A DNA stretch of 10,315 bases from Isohypsibius dastychi. Taxonomy: Eukaryota > Tardigrada > Eutardigrada > Parachela > Isohypsibiidae. Location: positions 1 to 10,315 of the forward strand of contig JAQIWT010001564.1 of assembly GCA_034696485.1 (NCBI GenBank), given 5' to 3'. The first letter of the stretch is position 1. Each line of letters starts with the position of its first letter. Below, in pieces: positions 8,601 through 10,315 of the stretch. Under the pieces are notes generated by a model. That model was not told the origin of the DNA. It was given only the letters and a program-made list of their open reading frames with translations, and searched no databases. The position numbers and the translations under genes were made by a program.

Positions 8601-9021
8601 ACGGGTTTCATCCTGTAAAAACAAGCACTGTTTAAGAAAAGATCAACCTAGTAAGACAGAAATCGACAACGACAAAAACTGCAATAAAAACACCAAATTT
8701 CCGGAACACATAACATATTTTGCGAAATTCCACCACAGCATCACATACCTGCAATCTCGTCGAATTTTTCAGCATCCGTTTGAAAAATTGTGCTTCCCAT
8801 TTATTGCGCTTCCCAGAACTCGGTGACCAAGGATGAACGGAATTAAAATCATATCCAAAAGGACAGAAGCCGGAAGATAATTTTGCCGAGTTTGAAAATG
8901 AGCTCAGCTGTTGAGTGATTTGTTGACTTCTTTCCATCAAACGCGAGCTTTTCCGAGGTGAATCTACAGGCGGATCGGAATCGTTCTCATTATTGCCACT
9001 GCAATCGCGCTTTCGAGGCAT
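5605..9021 (-). CDS. DCAF17: DCAF17-like CUL4-DDB1 substrate receptor, about 14 exons
   Basis: Proposed minus-strand exons: 9021-8749, 8612-8536, 8453-8412, 8196-8067, 7945-7749, 7608-7335, 7043-6896, 6833-6700, 6641-6520 (or 6525), 6463-6381, 6316-6278, 6207-6114, 6010-5855, 5748-5605, giving roughly 635 residues. Identification rests on remembered similarity to vertebrate DCAF17 in collinear order: LDGGYLAFDRCRTVARL (exons 2-3), FWKLVPFLYCGGFRVSRSVF then FDDMLAVCHSNHTVRIYDL (exon 6), ERPPVLYEVRSDQQY (exon 8), EKMAVWDGTFVR (exon 9), and HFLDAMDGALLAVLPL near the C-terminus. DCAF17 is a DDB1-binding adaptor of the CUL4 E3 ligase; human mutations cause Woodhouse-Sakati syndrome. The N-terminal 70 residues are basic, Ser-rich and probably disordered, longer than in human (520 residues). 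Exons 9 and 10 do not join in frame with the best splice sites. The last exon could instead splice at GTG|GTTAGT to an exon near 5570. Confidence 0.83.
6463..6525 (-). other. DCAF17: DCAF17-like exon 9/10 junction with a frame conflict
   Basis: Exon 9 ends at a consensus donor, CG|GTGAGT (6520/6519), in phase 2. The next stretch that reads like DCAF17 (DEERNLHAKSIVQNIALF from 6463) needs phase 0. With the good acceptor TTTTTGTCAG at 6478 the frame reads RDHKLG and then hits TGA; one extra base near 6464 would continue smoothly into DEERN. Alternatively, a weak donor TTT|GTTCGG (6524) with the acceptor ACTAG at 6464 gives a legal 61-nt intron. A sequencing indel, a real frameshift and a weak splice pair are all possible. 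Confidence 0.6.
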
Positions 9022-9032
9022 CTGCAAAAAGT
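9022..9032 (-). other. DCAF17: Splice acceptor directly before the DCAF17-like start codon
   Basis: Read on the minus strand, CACTTTTTGCAG abuts ATG at 9021. It could end a 5'-leader intron or be a trans-splice acceptor for a spliced leader. This is why I start the protein at MPRKRD and not at the in-frame upstream ATG (9075), whose extra 18 residues are hydrophobic and look non-coding. Confidence 0.5.
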
Positions 9033-9623
9033 GCAGCTTTAAAAGGATAAACTGGATGAATATATGATTTTGCAAAAAATGTCCAACGCAAAACCATCAT
9101 TCTCAGCTGGAGAAGTCGCACCGGCTTTGGACAGCAAAGTTACCTCTCAGCACCGGAATATTCAGCTAAGTTGATTCAGCGGACACTGGACACGTCGAAA
9201 GGTGACGCTGTTCGTGCAATTTTAAGAAATTTACGAAGTCAAATCAGATTTGCTTTGATTTAATTTCCTGTGCGAGAAAATTTTCGCACGACCGTGGCGC
9301 CTGTGCTATGGCATAGATGCCATCCACCAAAGCATCCAGCCCCCTCTCCCCCTACCGAACTGTCGGTGAATCGGTGATGTGGCAGCTTGCCACCGCGCCG
9401 TTGAGAATTCCATCAAAAACGCCAACATTTGATTTCGTTCGTTCTTTCTTCTTTCCTTTCTACTTAAATATTTTGGTCCAGTTCCTGATCCGAATTCTGG
9501 ATTGATGTGGATTGAGTCTTGTCTTCTGGATGTGAAAGTGGCTGATATCGTCGGAGTTGGTTATCTGTAATGTAGATACATCTCCCGGGAAATTCCATAT
9601 TCTCAAATACGTTTCCAAAAAAA
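9022..9623. promoter_or_regulatory. Shared upstream region of the divergent DCAF17-like and kish genes
   Basis: This stretch of about 600 bases lies between two divergent start codons and must hold both promoters and 5' leaders. At 9270-9289 is GTGCGAGAAAATTTTCGCAC, with 6-nt inverted arms GTGCGA/TCGCAC around an A/T core; it also contains the perfect palindrome GAAAATTTTC. On the minus strand a pyrimidine tract ending TTTTTGCAG directly precedes the DCAF17-like ATG. No further gene is visible. Confidence 0.5.
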
Positions 9624-9958
9624 ATGGTAACTGATTTCCTACGTGATTTTTCCACTGGTGTGTCACATAATTTATTGCAGAGTGCTCTTTTCAATTTCCA
9701 AAGTCTGCTGACGGTGGTTTTACTTCTCATCTGCACTTGTGCGTATCTTCGAGGAATGGCACCTCGAATTATGGACAAATATAAAACGGGGTGCGTACTC
9801 ACCAAACAGAACGTTTTGGTAAAGGCTGTATGGTTCACTGGGTTATTTGTAGGATGCTGAGTATTTTTTGGAAATGTGCGCGGATAGGAGAAAGATTAAG
9901 TCCGTGGGTTTCAGTTTCCTGCGTTGCAATGGCTTTCTGCATTCTTTTTGTGAACTGA
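9624..9958 (+). CDS. kish: Kish (TMEM167 family) small Golgi membrane protein, 3 exons, 72 residues
   Basis: Exons: 9624-9626 (ATG only), 9681-9790 and 9853-9958, giving exactly 72 residues, the length of human TMEM167A. The start [19 protein letters not shown] is nearly the family consensus (human begins [13 protein letters not shown]). The conserved loop [20 protein letters not shown] follows the second intron (phase 2, GG|G). Two membrane segments are visible, about residues 8-24 and 52-71. Kish is needed for the early secretory pathway and constitutive secretion in Drosophila and human cells. The first intron directly follows the initiator ATG (ATG|GTAACT...TTATTGCAG|AGT). It is 54 nt with no in-frame stop, so an unspliced message would encode 18 extra residues after Met1; family conservation favours splicing. 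The gene converges on the right-edge gene. Confidence 0.98.
9627..9680 (+). other. kish: Stop-free 54-nt intron right after the kish start codon
   Basis: GTAACT opens and TTATTGCAG closes the intron. It is a multiple of three and open in frame. Removing it gives the conserved Met-Ser-Ala start. Retaining it gives [18 protein letters not shown] between Met and Ser. Confidence 0.85.
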
Positions 9959-10120
9959 TTTCATTTTGTACAAGGATGGATTGTTAAAACATCGGCAGGT
10001 GGTATGGCTGACAGCAGTATTTAATAAGAGATTTTAATTTACGTCGCAGAAGCTGTGCCTAGAAAGTAAAACATTGCCAGAACGATAGCTTTGTCATTTT
10101 ACATTGAGTATATTAGTTTT
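9959..10120. other. 3' intergenic region between convergent genes
   Basis: The stretch separates the kish stop from the stop of the right-edge gene. It should hold both 3' leaders; no canonical AATAAA is seen on the plus strand, only AATAAG near 10022. Confidence 0.3.
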
Positions 10121-10315
10121 TCAGCTGGTTCCGGCATCCAGACTTCCGGGCATAGCTTTCCATGGGAATTTCAAGTCGCGTCGCATCGACTTGAGTTTTT
10201 CAATATATTGGATTCGAGTCGGCTCTTTTTCAGCTTCGGGCCAGTGATGAGATTCGAAGGCTTTTTTGTCGTACTGCATCATGTAGGCCTTAAGTTTTTT
10301 ATTCATGTCCGTAGT
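10121..10315 (-). CDS. C-terminal exon of an unrecognised protein, partial
   Basis: The minus-strand frame is open from the window edge to TGA at 10121-10123, giving at least 64 C-terminal residues (ends FPWKAMPGSLDAGTS). The visible part is very hydrophilic and rich in Lys, Glu and aromatic residues (YMMQYDKKAFESHHWPEAEK), with a predicted helix IQYIEKLKSMRRDLKFPW. It has no membrane segment. The composition and FPWKAMPG ending recall small mitochondrial ribosomal or respiratory accessory proteins, but I do not recognise the family. A splice acceptor within the visible part cannot be excluded. The internal ATG at 10306 is unlikely to be the true start because the frame stays open upstream. 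Confidence 0.6.
   Translation of the reverse strand, partial: TTDMNKKLKAYMMQYDKKAFESHHWPEAEKEPTRIQYIEKLKSMRRDLKFPWKAMPGSLDAGTS

Noticed and set aside
9022-9075. Upstream in-frame ATG at 9075 as the DCAF17-like start
   Set aside because: The extra residues are hydrophobic and end exactly at an acceptor-like TTTTTGCAG, so the region looks like leader or intron; the choice remains provisional.

Overview
This is a window of an animal nuclear genome, most likely a small invertebrate with compact, intron-dense genes. Every protein gene is split by GT-AG introns, mostly about 55-140 nt, with nematode- or tardigrade-like acceptors (TTTCAG, TTGCAG, TGTAG). The products are eukaryotic (MOCS1 with a joined MoaC part, a DCAF17-like protein, kish/TMEM167), and two nuclear tRNA genes carry introns and oligo-T terminators. 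I cannot name the phylum from sequence alone.

Layout. (1) 1-2964, minus: the molybdenum cofactor gene MOCS1. Nine exons encode a complete 382-residue MOCS1A (MoaA-type radical SAM enzyme) ending in the conserved Gly-Gly. The first MOCS1B (MoaC-type) exon follows at 1-214 and runs off the left edge. A second donor inside the Gly-Gly codons would fuse the two in frame, as human MOCS1 does by alternative splicing. (2) 3337-3836: two tRNA-Asn(GTT) genes in convergent, inverted orientation, each with an intron at the canonical 37/38 position. (3) 4170-5263, plus: a six-exon gene for a 208-residue NADPH-dependent FMN reductase-like flavoprotein. (4) 5605-9021, minus: a roughly 14-exon gene for a divergent DCAF17-like CUL4-DDB1 substrate receptor, with one frame problem at the exon 9/10 junction. 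(5) 9624-9958, plus: kish (TMEM167), 72 residues, with an intron directly after the start codon. (6) 10121-10315, minus: the C-terminal exon of an unrecognised gene running off the right edge.

The genes look like independent housekeeping functions: cofactor synthesis, translation, redox, ubiquitin-ligase targeting and secretory traffic. The only functional coupling is MOCS1A with MOCS1B, which act consecutively to make cyclic pyranopterin monophosphate. DCAF17 and kish are divergently arranged across about 600 bp. The reductase and DCAF17 converge, as do kish and the right-edge gene. I found no bacterial operon, CRISPR array, insertion sequence or viral element. The most unusual items are the intron-containing tRNA-Asn inverted pair, the splice-site/Gly-Gly overlap in MOCS1, and the DCAF17 frame break.
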